Shown here: piece after piece, positions 46,501 through 59,055 of the stretch
How positions within the stretch are numbered: position 1 is the stretch's first letter
How the letters are laid out: each line of letters opens with the position of its first letter
DNA from: Crocodylus rhombifer
Lineage: Eukaryota; Chordata; Crocodylia; Crocodylidae
Assembly: GCA_038503035.1 (NCBI GenBank)
Contig: JAVSML010025536.1
Span: forward strand, 493,932-557,931
Length of the DNA stretch: 64,000 nucleotides
Reading direction: 5' to 3'
The notes under the pieces: model-generated
The model's database searches: none
What the model was told of the DNA's origin: nothing
The model's input: only the letters and a program-made list of their open reading frames with translations
Translations under genes and position numbers: made by a program

Positions 46501-49500
46501 AATTTTATCAAAGCTAATTGAGGCCTCTATGAACTTGTAAAAAAAATCTGCCTTTTTCAGTGGAATACTGCAGTGCTTCTCCAATCCTCCAGTTCAATAA
46601 CTACTGCGCTGTCTCAAAACATGCACCAAAACCACAGCCTTGGACCTTTTCATGACTATTTTGCTGTACAGTCTAAACAAGAGCTACCTGACTTAACCAT
46701 TAGGAAGGTTACAGACTTGTTTTACTCTTCGTTATGTTCAGTCTTGTAAAGCAAATACTGGTTCTCATTCAGGGTCAATTACTCTAGGATTGCTGATTAC
46801 AAAAACTAGCAGAAGGAATATCACCGTCCACCTTGGAAACCTATATTTGTTAAAGTATGTGATGTAGACTGGGGTATTGTTTTGGCATGTGTAATTTGCC
46901 AGTGCCAAACTCTCATGTTGTTAAGCCCAACCTTGCAAGCCAGAAGAGAAATCTCTCTGCATCTGATTTTAGGGTGCGAGCCAAACCTGCTGAAGCAAAC
47001 TGGACTGGGATCTGATTCCTGAACTTTGCACCTTTGCTAACAAGTATCCCAGAGGAGATTTGGAATTGAAGTAAGGACACAGATTTATTTAATTTGCCTG
47101 GGTCAACTTGAATACCCTTTACCGTTCTGGGTCCAATTTATTCTTAATGCAGATCCAGCAAATCTAGTAAGCAGCACCCGCTCAGAGCAAGGTTGATTTT
47201 GGCAACTGTATTTCATGAAGAAACGTCATAGATTTGTGACACCCCTGCATATGGATTTGGGTTTGGGCGGGGGTGGGAGGAAGGGAAGTAGACATGGAAA
47301 TCTTAGGTTTTAGTTACATTTATGGCCTGTGCAGATGGTAGTGCTGATCCACCTGTCCCACAGAGAACTCTGAAAACTTACCGTTTAAGGCAAATATGCT
47401 TGCCAATATATGTTTTATAAGAGCCTCAGGTATGATTCTTCCCTATTCTTCTATTCCTTTTGCCTTTGCTATCCAGGAACAGCCACAATCTAGCTTTTAA
47501 GGCCTGCGAATCATCCCCTCCCACAGATAAACCCATAGTTTGGTGAAACAAACCCTTCCAGTTAGTAGTTGCAGGTTTCCAGGAGCATCAGGTTGGAAGG
47601 GGTGGGGATACAGTTTGACAACAGCACAAGGATCTTGCTTTTTCCCCAAGCCCATCAGCTAAGGAAGGCTCTGCAAGGGAGTTGCTAGTGATACAGATTA
47701 TTGGCAGACAAATTGCATTTTAGAAACATCTTGGTCCCATGTATTTAGACACTCACGGAATAGATTTATGATCTCTTGCCTTCTCTCTCATTCCTCCCAC
47801 TTCCGTTACAGTCTGCAGGACTGGAAGATCTGATCTCACAAAGCGCACAGTCCACTTCATAAATCCAAGGATGCGAAACAAACTTTTCCAAAACAAACCA
47901 CGGATTATTTTTGGCTCACCTGCTACAGAAGTGTTTCAGGCCAACTCATTTCTTATGTTTTCTGGCACAGCCCACGGGAAAGACCAATTCTACTAGTTTT
48001 ACTCATCCTGAACAGAGCTCAACTAAGTGAGACTTCACAAATAACCGAGTACCAAGAGCTGCAAGTCAGTTTTGAAGATACGCAAAGATGCCGAGCAATG
48101 TGACGCTTGGTTAATTTTTCTTCTTTGGCTGATTAATGCCATTCCAGGTTTGAATGCAGATTCAGAAAACATTTCATCTCTCTTAGGTACCCAGTACTTT
48201 TTTTTTTTTTTTTTGTCGTTTTCTATTATTATAATAAATCTGAACCTCCCAGTGCTGAGATATTAATTACTTTGAAAGGAGTCAAGACTAAGTTTATACC
48301 AATGGGGATAATAAACATTAGACTTAAACACTCAGAGCATTACAATGAAATTAAAACCAGGGTTGCTTTATGAGTTGGTAAGATACAATAAATATGAGCG
48401 ATATTGCCAAAGAGAGATTTAAATCCCATTATCTGCCTTACTTCTCAATGATAATATTTGTACCTGGAGGTCTGTATTATGTTTACAACTAAATACTTCA
48501 ATCATTGGTTGGAGTCACAATTTTTAAACAAGACAACAAGCTACAACATTAGAAACCACAGCAATAAACCCTTGAAGCACTCCAGAAACATCTACAGTAG
48601 CATGAGACCTGTTCCTCCTGGCCCAGCGCCCTTATAATTGGTTATGCTGTTCACTATAAGGGATAAGTGAGTGTCCCTCTCCTGCCTGCTCACAGTATGC
48701 TACAAAGCACTGAAAGGGTTAATTGGTATTTTAAGAAAAGGTAATTGTAAAGCATAACTGCTGGGGTTATCCCCAGAATTGGGGAGGGGGGTGCTGCATA
48801 GGTCTGCCACCCACTGGAGCCTCTCACATCTTGAAGAGCAGGCTGAAGACAAAAGCGGTGCCACTGCTGTTTCTTGATTTTCACTTTCAGCTATAACTGC
48901 TAACCCCCAATGTGCTCTTTTGAGTTTACTGCACCAAGCCGGTACTTACAGCAGAGTGTATGTACTGCGTCCTGACTGTAAAATTACACTGGCATTGTAA
49001 GCATAAATATAAATCATTGTGTGGTGTTTTTTTTTTTTAAATCATACATCATTTACTGCTAGATTTATTGGCTCCAAAAGAACAGCCAACAGACTAGAGT
49101 GGGCATTCGAGAAATTGGAAAGAGAAATATATAGATATGGCTTTTAAGTAAAGTGAACCTTTTATTTGGTAAAATGTAAAATCTGGTCAAAACAAAAAAA
49201 AAAAAAAGGTAGTTTTAAATAAGTAATCGAAAAGTCAAATTGAATCCGTATAAAGTCACACTGGGGCAAGTAGCACAACAAATTCAAAACTGGCTGTCAG
49301 TGTTTTGTAAATGTTCTCAACAGGACAGTCTCAGGCCAGAACATATTTCATGTCGTTTTTTTTCCTAATTGCAAACAGAAACATCATTTTCATTTTAATA
49401 TCATTTTAATGCATTCTAGTAAAAGGAACATATTCAAGAAAAACGAGCAGTGTCTAGGCACACACAGGTAAAGGGGACTTAAGAGGTAGTTATATTTCCC

Positions 49501-49840
49501 TCGGCAGCAACCCTCTGGGGATGTACTAATCATACTACTAGGTTTGGGTCTTTTATTTAACTTACTACAGTCACATTTTCCTGAGCCTGGGTAGGTAAGC
49601 AGATTCCCAGGCTGCTACTTTTTGGAGCAGAGCTTTACCGTTCACTTTGCAACTGGTAGATTTGGAGATCTTGTATCAAGGTTTTTTCCCCAGGTAATTC
49701 ATCGCAGCGTCCAGAATAGGGAAAGTTGCATTAGAGTCTGTGACCCTGAGGAATCAACCCAACTATCTATGAACTAAAAAACTGCTCATTGTGGGCATGG
49801 TGACAGAAACCCATGTTTCACATCGCACATTTAGGAGTAG
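40513..49840. other. Non-coding sequence, no gene recognised
   Basis: Nine kilobases with only chance-like frames and homopolymer runs (C10 at about 40984, A14 near 46407, T18 near 48198, A14 near 49193). A palindromic ACACGTGT (E-box CACGTG at 45137-45142) lies in an AT-rich, repeat-poor stretch at 45080-45360. Frames at 41169-41576, 41230-41553 (opposite strand) and 41810-42145 lack recognisable domains and are read both ways over the same DNA. Confidence 0.45.
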
Positions 49841-49960
49841 AGTGAGCAACCCCTACTCAGCTCATTGGACACTGACTTGCTGACTAAAATCAATGGAGCT
49901 CCTGGTGTTAACTGCTCAGCAGAACAGGGAAGGGTTCAATGTCCTGGCCCTTAATACATT
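49841..49960. repeat. Possible old palindromic repeat fragment
   Basis: CCCCTACTCAGCTCATTGGA, then ACTAAAATCAATGGAGCTCC, then CAGCAGAACAGGGAAGGGTT, follows the amniote repeat theme with a TCAATGG centre and a GCTCAGCA word. It is weak but consistent with the better copies at 16.5 and 38.1 kb and with the window end at 63.9 kb. Confidence 0.35.
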
Positions 49961-52900
49961 AAGCTTTTGGCTTTCATAAATTATAATCTCTTTCTGTCGC
50001 CTCCTTTTCTCCCCTCTTCCTGTACCTGATCCCCTTTTCCAGTGACTTTTATTCTTTTCTAATTTGACAAGGCCTCAGGATTGGGTTTGGAAGCATATGT
50101 TTGCTGCACATCTGTCATGTTTGTAATTAGGCTGCATTGTGACGTAGGCCACCTCTAGCACTGGGCAGCAGTATTTTTCTACTTTAGCCACCGAAGATAT
50201 TTTTTAATGCAGTGAGGTGATGTATATTTTAATTTGGTCCAGTTCATCGCATCTACTCAGTTAACCTAAAAGGGAATGGCTTTGATTGTGCAAAGGGGTG
50301 AGAAAGGCCACCTGCTTACTGCCTTGTATGTTCCAGAGCATCCACGGCAGCAGCTCAAGTGCTTGGGAGGGCAGAGCTGTGCCTCGAACGTCTCCCATAA
50401 GCAATGGGGTAGAGAGTGGCCAGGCCCAAGACCAGGCAGAGCTGGAGCCCTGCCCCTCATCAACTGCCTGTCTACACAGACAACTTGATATCTGCTATAC
50501 ACTCTTTAAAGGGTTGCAATAAATGACTTTCCCTCTCAATATAAATGGAGAGCTCTATGAAACATCGAGACTCTCTTTGGTTCAACGTCCCCCAGAACAT
50601 TATGCCCATGTTGTACTCCATAATAAGGGGTCTAATAACATGATCCAACCCTCCCCCTGGTAATTTTATAAGTAAGGTTATACTCCCAAGCCCACTCTAT
50701 ATTTTGATATTAATAACCAATAGTCCTTAATGCTATTATTTTGGGGGCATTTGTAAGCTAAGAATTTGCCATGTTTCCCCTTTTGCAGTGATTTCCTTCA
50801 GCATATTTCATTGTATTCCTCTAACAGGTATTCACTTTTAAGGGGTCTCTAGTGAAATTCTTCTTCGCTGAGTATACGCGTCTCCTAGATTTTTTTCCCC
50901 TTTGCCTTCTGCATTTTCACTTTCTTGTGAGGATGCCTAATGCAGTATAATTGAAACAATTTTATTGTCTAAAGCTATTCATTCTAATGTTTCAATGACA
51001 GAAAATACTGGTCAATTTGACAAGTTAATATGACTTTAGTGGTCATTTGAACTCCTTTAAGCCATTGGGTGGTAAAATTACTTGTCACCTCCCTTTACCT
51101 GCACACTAAATACAAGTGGTATGTGGAAAGGGGAGATAGGAAAAAAACTTTACCATGGAAAATATTGTCTGGAAGAGATAATCGCAAGTTTTACTAATTG
51201 ATAGAATATTGCCTCTTCTCATCAATGGAACTGAACCGCTTGATACTGAACACTTTCACCTGATACTTATACTGAAGCCTTTAGATACAAAAGAAGACCA
51301 TGGTGATGTTTGCAGACACAGGTTATACTGAAATTGGAATGTCTCCTTTTGCATAAATTATCATTTGTATCCATTATAAACAACTTAATTGTTCATTAAC
51401 TGGATGCCTATGGTCCAGCAAGTGCATTTCAAGCTTGCGCTATAACTTAATGTGTTTACCATACAATCAAACCGTCAACAAGTATACCAAATTCTGGACG
51501 GATCCTTAAAATTGATAAAAGGAAGCAGGTTTTCTTTTTTTATTTCTTTTTTTAGTGTCAGCTTCACCTACGGAACTCAGTGCCACTAGATATAATTAAG
51601 CTCAGCACTTAACTTCCAAATTAAGGATTAGATATTTGTATGACCAGTGAAAAAAAACATTACACATCACATAAGGCAGGATAAAATGTATTTTCCAAGG
51701 GATGTATAACTTCAGTCTTGAAGTGTTACATAGTAAGTATTTCATTATACAGCTATATAGGACTTGATCTTGTATTTTGATGTCAAGAGCATTCTGATGA
51801 GACTGTAATCAGGCTACGATTTATTTTTTTTACCCTAGATCATATTTTGCTTTTTGCTTTTAATGATACCTTACCTTGTAAGGATTATACCACGTGCTCT
51901 CACATCATCAATCACGAACTTACAGTGGCAACTACCAGGAACAGTAACTGCGGTTAGTTCTTGCCAAGAGGTCGCCTTGGGAAGTTTCTGATAAATCAGT
52001 GGGAGCTTTATGGACTGGTTTTATCCTCCCTTCCAGGAATAAATGTTTGCACAGTCACTGTCTGGATACATGTCTCTCTCTCTACTGATCTAAGCAACGG
52101 CATCAAGATTAATTCATCAGCGCGCTAAGCGTTGCCATTCTTGAGGCACCTTTTTTCTCTTTCCATCCTACATTTTGGTTGCTACCTTTTGACAAAGAAA
52201 AATTGCAAAATATGAGCACAAAGAATACTATCCTTTATTTCATTCACCATGTACTTTGGGGTCAACTTTCAAATTGCTTCACTGCTATTGATATATTTGG
52301 GATCCACAAAACTAAGCCTCAGGTGACACCTTGAAAAGTTATCCCCTTTGTATTTATAGTAATAATCTTTCAAACTGATGCTCAGTGATAATAACCATGT
52401 TAAGGGGATTATACCCTATGTAATAAATAGAGGGGGGAAACATTGTGATTATACACTGTAATCACTACTGCAGCAATGTATGCTTACAAAATACTTTCCC
52501 CCACTGAAATCCATTCCTTCCAGGTAAAAGGAATAGATCTACATGAAACGTATAGTAGCCACTTTTAATGAAATTCTTCTATAATATTCAACAGTAAGTG
52601 TCCAAAATGCTGCACCTTAAGATTTGATGCTGCACTGACTTCAGCCAACGCTTCATTTGTACATGGGCCTGCATTTAAGATCATTTTTCTTCCCTAGGAT
52701 AATTAAAATCTAATGGACCTGAGCTGGTATCAACACAGACTCTCTCCAACACCTACAGTTGTATGGATGCAAATAATTGTGAGGGCTATTTTGCATCTTC
52801 ACTTATTGGCACATACCATTCATGAGCCTTTGGTATTTAACTGTCAAACCACATCTTGGGTGCTCGGACCTCCACATAGCATTAAAATGCACATGGTATT

Positions 52901-52993
52901 AAAATGCGTCTGCAATTTGCAGGTGCAAAATTAGCAGTAATATAAAAAAAAATACCCACAAGTACATCCTGAACATAAGCATTTACGGTATGT
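49961..52993. other. Non-coding sequence, nothing recognised
   Basis: The segment 50270-50520 is GC-richer, with overlapping frames on both strands and no domain similarity. The remainder is AT-rich without named repeats. Confidence 0.5.
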
Positions 52994-53113
52994 GGGGGGG
53001 GGGGGGGGGGTTTAAAGCTCTAGACAAAGGAATGTCTAATAGTTGAAGTAAAGTAGATATGCAATACACATTTGAACCCAGGTTTTTGGTTCATGTATAG
53101 CATTCCTTTTTTT

Positions 53114-53144
<31 letters not shown>

Positions 53145-53200
53145 GAGTAGAGAGGGGTGTGTGGGGGGGGGGGGGGGTGGGGGGGGGGGGGGTGGGTGGA
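52994..53200 (+). repeat. Cluster of long G runs, G-quadruplex prone
   Basis: The runs are G17 (52994-53010), T17 directly joined to G22 (53107-53145), G15 (53163-53177) and G14 (53179-53192), followed by GTGGGTGG. Any four G tracts here satisfy the usual G-quadruplex rule on the plus strand. The minus-strand frames 53020-53558 are poly-proline readings of this tract, not genes. Run lengths are likely to vary between individuals and to be error-prone in assembly. Confidence 0.9.
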
Positions 53201-53373
53201 GGCAGAAGACAGAGTGATATGGCAGGGTGGAGATGACTTGGAGGTAGGCATGCCAAAAGCTGTTCTCTGGAACAGAAGGTGGCCTAATTATTAAAAGAAA
53301 TGGCTTCCATCTCTGTGATGGTCTGACTGTTTGTGGATAAAATCCTACAACTGTGAAAGGCCTCATGCACTGC
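53201..53373. other. Short non-coding spacer
   Basis: A plain sequence between the G-tract cluster and the GA tract. Nothing recognised. Confidence 0.5.
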
Positions 53374-53437
53374 AAAAAAAAAAGGGGGGGGTGGGAGAGA
53401 GAGAGATTGAGGGAGATAGAAAGAGAGAGAGAAATCA
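53374..53437 (+). repeat. A10-G8 run followed by a GA-rich purine tract
   Basis: Ten A and eight G are followed by GTGGGAGAGAGAGAGATTGA and GGGAGATAGAAAGAGAGAGA. It lies about 180 bases after the G-run cluster and adds to an unusual purine-rich 450-base zone. Confidence 0.85.
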
Positions 53438-56400
53438 AAGTGCTCAGCAGCCATACATCAGAGAGACTATACAAGAAGGGTATCGTATTTTTAGAGACCC
53501 CAGAATTCCTGAGCAAAGGAGTAGTTAGTACCAGGTCTACATCAAAAGAAAACAACATTCTGTGTCATTGCTGGCCTCCTCTGTGATGTTCTGCCCTCAG
53601 CTTCATAATAATCAAAAAGTCATGGTTAAAAAAGACAGACTGTCCCTTTAAAATTAGATCATTCCTTTTATTAATATGCAGAATGAGTTGTCAATTGACC
53701 AAGCAACAAATGTACATCCTCATATCCTCATTTTCACTTCTATCTATGAATATTTTAAAACCCTAATGTGTGCTTGGCCATTTGGGTTTTAAGCAAAGAC
53801 TTATCACAGTGTAAAACCCCTCATTTTTATCCCTTAGCTGAGGGCTTCTTTTTCCCTTTTCCAGGGTGTCATTAAAAATCTGATGCCAAGAGCTGGGACT
53901 TGGCAGGGTTTGCGATATAATTTGCAATCTGCAGTGTTTGCTGGCTAGCCCCCCCACCTGCCCCCCTCTTTTTTTTTTTTAACCAGCCTGCCTGCTAGAG
54001 TCAATAGGGGGCATCCCTCATCTGTCTAAAAGAAAAATAGCAGCATACTAATTAGAATTCTATTTGCCAGAAGCCTCAGAGTTGCTGTGCTTATAGATTT
54101 CAAGCTTCTTTTGTTTGAATTAAATTGCCAACTTTTTTTTCCCCTTCTTCTAGGCATGAGAGAGCGGGTGCCTTATTTGATTGAAAGAGTGTGTGTGTGG
54201 GGGGGAAGCCTTAGCTATGGAAATGCTGAGGAAATGTCAGGGTTGTGTTTAAAAATGCCTGGTATGCTTTTCAGTGCCTGACTCCTGTCTTTATAGCAGG
54301 GTTGTTGAGGGGAAGAAAAGGGGGTTGGCATTGAGCAAAGGCATTCTGCCCCTTTTCCCTGACACTGAAATTCTGGGGGATAGCTGACATGCTTTTACCC
54401 AGCTCAAAGCCAGATGGTTCAAGCTTGGATAAAACCTTGGGATGAGATCACAAAGCTTGTTCATAACAGAACACACAACATCTCTGTTTTTTCTGTTAAT
54501 ACCTCCTTTTGTATGCACTGTGTGGGGAGGGTGGGACCATGGGGTATGTCATAAATCCAAAGAAAAATGGCATATTTAACATTAATTTGTTTTCATAACC
54601 CTGTAAAAGAATTCAAGATTCTCCATTAAAATGTCACAATTAACTGTCGGGAAGTTTTATGATGGATATACTTTTGGAGGGGTGGGGGTTCATGAATAGC
54701 TGAGCGAAATGCACACTGCTAAGTTTCTCGGCACACTGAAAGTCCTCGAGTATTTTACATGCAAGGGAAGTGTTCTACAGACCGAGTTGCCATTCAAGTA
54801 CCATCACATTTCATTCATCTTTCCAAGGCTAGATATCTAAGTAATAGTGAGGCTGAGTCCAACTTCCAAGTGCTCCAAGTTATTATTCCCATATACAATG
54901 TGTTCATTGAGTTTAGTGATTCAAAATCATGCCCTATATGCTGACTCAGAATCAGGAAGGAGTGAATCATTTGGGCAGAATAATTTACACCATCATTTTC
55001 AGGAAATTTGTCATGAAATCCATTTTGTTCGTTATGTTAAAGACCGCTACGGGAGCTTTATTTGCTCAACTCTGATTGGCCACCTTACCCACATGACATT
55101 GCCTCTGGATGAGCTTATACCCCTTATTTGGTTTCTGGGATGAATGTTCCAATAAAGCCAATTTAAATGTGCTGGACTTAATAAACTGTGTTCATTAGTG
55201 TTTATTCACGATTAGTAAAATTTAATTGCAGAAATGTCCACGGAAGGTGAAACCTTGTTTCCCCTGTAGGTATTAGCCTAGTCAAAGACAATTCATTAAA
55301 AAAAGACAAATACATTTTCACAAGAATTTTTTTTTTTTTTTGCAATATTAGTCTGGCAATATTCTGAATCTGCCTAAAACAAGAGATATTTTAGGTCAAA
55401 TTCGGATGCAGTGTAACCAGAATCAGAATCTACCATCTGACAGAAAATTGCTCCAAAGACGTGGACTAAAACAATTAAATATTTTAAAAATAGTTAAGTT
55501 CTAATTTTCTCCTGGAAAATACTGAACTTTCCCCTTAAATCTCTCTCTATATAGCTGCATGTTCTATTTAGAATCCATTAGCTGTAATTTTTTACACAGT
55601 GCTTTAGAGCAGCTTCATGAAACAAATATAATGATAAAATATTAGCTAACCTGAGCTTCTTTATTGGAGTCCCTTTGTTCATTAAAGATAACATCTTAAA
55701 AGAAACAAGGAAAATATGGACATTAGTAACTCTAACATATACTCCTTGGTGCTATTATATTTTAATTAGCACAGTTAGCGGACTGTAACCTCTCCTGATG
55801 CATGAATATTTTATTTGCATCACTATAAAGTAACAATAATTTGATTATCATTTGTACTATTTACAAGTGCATGTTTCTAGATATGCACATAGTCCCTATT
55901 TACAGCTTACTTTAAAGTTCTTAAATAGCATACAGTGCTGACAAGCAAAGTATTGATGTTTACAGTATCATGCAAACCCTGAAGCCAACCATGTTCACAT
56001 CTCTTTGAATTACTTTTCCAGTTCGAAACCTCTAAGAATCCAGTCCTCCTTTATCTATTCTTGTTATAAAAAGTGGCAGGAGGCAGAGTGGCAGAATGAC
56101 CCACAAGATGGCACCTGTCACCAGTGGGATTTCTCCTGCATTCTGCAGGCCAAATTTTGTTTGAACTCACGGTGGCCTCTGTCATATCCTCATTTTCCCT
56201 TCTCCTCTTGGCTCTCCTCCTTAATCCCTTTCGTGCAGGCTCAGGCTCTGTTTACCCAGCTTCTGAAACCTTTTTCTGCAAGAAACCAAAGTAAAACTTT
56301 AATTTGAAATACAGGCTTAGAATTAAACAGCAAAGACTCTTCTGGCTACAGCGGCTGCATCTACCGCTGGGTGCAACATATCTTTTCGTATAGTATGAGC

Positions 56401-56646
56401 AGGCTCATTCTTATAGATGTGCATTTGAAATACGTGATTACTTTAGGTCTCAAAGGTGAAGGAGTTGATTAGCACTCTAATGAAGCCCTTAGTTATTACT
56501 TACAGGCAAGGTGCATCGCAGGCAGAGGGAATGTACAGTAAGTAAGCTCCCGTAGCTTGGCCTATCTGTATTTAAATGGTGAAGCATCTTCTACAGCAAG
56601 GAGAAAAAGGAGCACCTAATGTAAATGTTATGGCTTAGCAGGCAAG
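53438..56646. other. Non-coding interval, partly repeat-poor
   Basis: No gene is supported. The segment 54560-55240 and the AT-rich 55680-55900 (with an octamer ATTTGCAT at 55813-55820) show no recognisable repeats and could contain conserved elements. Frame 54847-55143 (98 codons) has no recognisable domain. T-runs occur at about 53969 and 55327. Confidence 0.4.
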
Positions 56647-56648
<2 letters not shown>

Positions 56649-56689
<41 letters not shown>

Positions 56690-56738
56690 TTTAGTAGCAA
56701 TAGTAGTAGTAGTCATAATAGTAGTGGTGATAGTACTA
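56649..56738 (+). repeat. Compound TAA/TAG microsatellite
   Basis: About 13.7 TAA units (56649-56689) are followed by imperfect TAG/GTA units to about 56738, indicating a TAA-to-TAG transition in an expanding trinucleotide tract. It is likely polymorphic. Confidence 0.9.
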
Positions 56739-58411
56739 CAAGGCAGTGAAAAGGGAAGCAAGGGAGTAACAGTCTGGAAACAGGCTAGATCATTCATCTG
56801 TTATACAAGGAATTTTGTATTTTGTCCTGAATAGCATGGGGAAGCTCTCCCTGGCTGTGTAGCACAATCAGGTAGGAGCAGGTATGTAGAGAACACTAAT
56901 GAGTCTTCCTCTGTTCCCTTCAAATGTACAAAAGGCCAAAGTCAAAGGCTCTTGCAGAGATTCAACATCCACAGAAAACGCCAGAAGCTCAAAGAGATCC
57001 CTTCACTTAATCCCTACTGAGAGCAAAGGCCCCACAGAAAAGAGGCCTTGGATGCATGCCTAGTCACAGCAGACCCTTAAGGACCCCTGAAGCATTTCTG
57101 GGCTAAAGCATGAAGACCCAAACTGGTTCTGACCCTGCGGATGTCAACACATTGCCAGAGATTTCCCCCATTTTTGTCAAGCATGGGACCAACCTGGTGC
57201 CGTATGCCCTCCCATGCACACCCACGTGATTGGAGAAGGGACAAATATGCATCACCCTCAACCGTTTCTCAACCACATCAACCTTAAAATGGTGCCCCCA
57301 AGCCCCCTCCAAGATGGATCAGTGACCTCTGCAGGGTCCAGCGAAGGAGAGAATGGTCCCATGGAGTATGACTGAACTTGGTCTACCCACACGGGCAAGC
57401 CTCAGTTCATACCCAGAGAAACTTCCACCAAAATCCGTATGGTTTGGTCCAAAGTTATGAAAGAAAATTAATCTCTTCACATACTTTAATTCATCCAAAA
57501 CTGGTGAAAACACTGTAGTTATATTTAAACAGAGGTTATCAAAGGTACTAAATGCACTTCTTACTGTTGTGACAGGCTTTAAAATGTTAATACCAGCACA
57601 CTGAATATTAAGGATACCCCTTTAATAGCACACTACAATTAATTCAAAGAGCAGAGACCTTCTCTGCAACCTACACAAGTCAATTTTACTGATCAGCTCC
57701 TGATACTTTTAACAGATCTCATGTAAGACAGATAAACTAAATGCACATTTTGAAGAATTTTTTCAAACCCTGAGAAATCAGGGCTGGTCTTAAGCAGCAG
57801 GCCAAATGCTGGTCTTCTCTAAAAGGGTAACTGAGGAAGTGATCACAACTGGTTGGAAAAAGTGCAATGGAAAAAAAAATCTTTGCCTCAGCAAATGTAG
57901 CTCCATTTAAATCCAGATAGATGACAAAATTGAGTCTATTCACCAAAATCCTGTTTCACTTTTTTTTTTTTTTTTTTTTTAGACGGAACAAAGCACTTCT
58001 AGGTCTCATTTTGAAGTGATTTTTTTGTTGCGAATTATTTCAAATTTTGCATTACAAATGAGTAATACAAGTAAAAGTCACGAGGGAAACAAAGCATTAA
58101 AATCAATCAGGAAGGAGGGGTTTTATTTTCAATTTTTTATTTAGCCAAAGCAGCTCAAAATTCCAAGTTTTTTTCCAACTTGAAAAAGAGCCAAATTTTC
58201 CAGTCCTCTCTGTACAGGTCTCCAAGGAGCATTCCCTTGCAGGCCACAAAAGAGCTTAAGAGCCACTTAGCACCTGCTCCAGCACCTGTGCTGCCAGAGC
58301 CTTTATGCTACAGGTGGCAATGGGAAGTGAACATACAGTGAGGTGCCTCCAACACTTGGCCTATGGCTTCTTAACTCAGCCATAGCATGCTACCAAACTC
58401 TTCATAAAACT
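56739..58411. other. Non-coding sequence with a possible unnamed repeat
   Basis: 57000-57520 is of a different texture (moderate GC, phrases such as CCATCTTGGAGGGGGCTTGG on the minus strand) and may be an unnamed interspersed repeat. A T21 run sits at 57960-57980. No gene is supported. Confidence 0.35.
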
Positions 58412-59055
58412 TGGGGCTGTCCAACTGGTGGCCTGGGATCTGCATGTGGCCCACAAGGGGTTTAACTGCAGCTCCCAGGTCCTTGCCTGCCTGCCACTCC
58501 CCTCATTGCCCCAGGTACAGCAGCAGATAGAGATTTTAAGCCCTCCCTCTCTCCAGCTTCCCCTTCCTGCCCCTGCATCAGGGGGTGGGACGGTACAACA
58601 TGGAGCAGGCTGCAGTGCTGGGGGAGCCTGCAGTCCAGGGTGCCTGAGTGGTGGGGGAGCTCATGATCAGGGAGCTAAGGGTGTGTTGGGACATACAGTG
58701 CAAGGGGCACCCAGGCACACGGTTCAGTGGGGGACAGCCGTGGTGCGGGTGAGGTCCGGCATGCCCAAGCACATGGTGCAGCTGGCACGGGTTCATCTGG
58801 GTGAAGCAGGAAGGTGCTGGCAGGCCTCCTGGGCACACAATGCAGCCAGGGAGGCAGGGGGTGTAGCAGCAGGGTCATTTGGGTGCATGGTGCAGCAGGT
58901 GGGTGGGGAACAGCAATATGGGGAACAGAGGAAGGTCACCATGGTGTGCATGGTGCAGCAGAGAGATGTGTGGAGCAGCCCCCTGGACACATCGCCCACA
59001 CTGGGGTGGCATACCCCGTGGGCTACACCAATCACTTAGCAGCTGGACAGCCCTG
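58412..59055. mobile_element. TIR DNA element (hAT-like), 644 bp
   Basis: The left end TGGGGCTGTCCAACTG (58412-58427) and right end CAGCTGGACAGCCCTG (59040-59055) are inverted copies with three mismatches in 16. The 5' phrase GGCTGTCCAACTGGTGGCC is one I recall from reptile repeats, as a hAT-type guess. The interior is GC-rich with irregular GGTGCATGGTGCAGCA-like repeats between about 58740 and 58970. The 203-codon frame (58428-59039) and its overlapping companions on both strands come from this composition. Flanking 8-mers ATAAAACT and GTTGAACT are only partly alike. Confidence 0.65.

Noticed and set aside
53091..53558. 155-codon minus-strand proline-rich frame
   Set aside because: The poly-proline comes from reading the complement of the long G runs. 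The tract is simple sequence.
58428..59039. 203-codon plus-strand frame
   Set aside because: It lies wholly inside the 644-bp TIR element, in GC-rich irregular repeats, with several other frames open on both strands over the same DNA.
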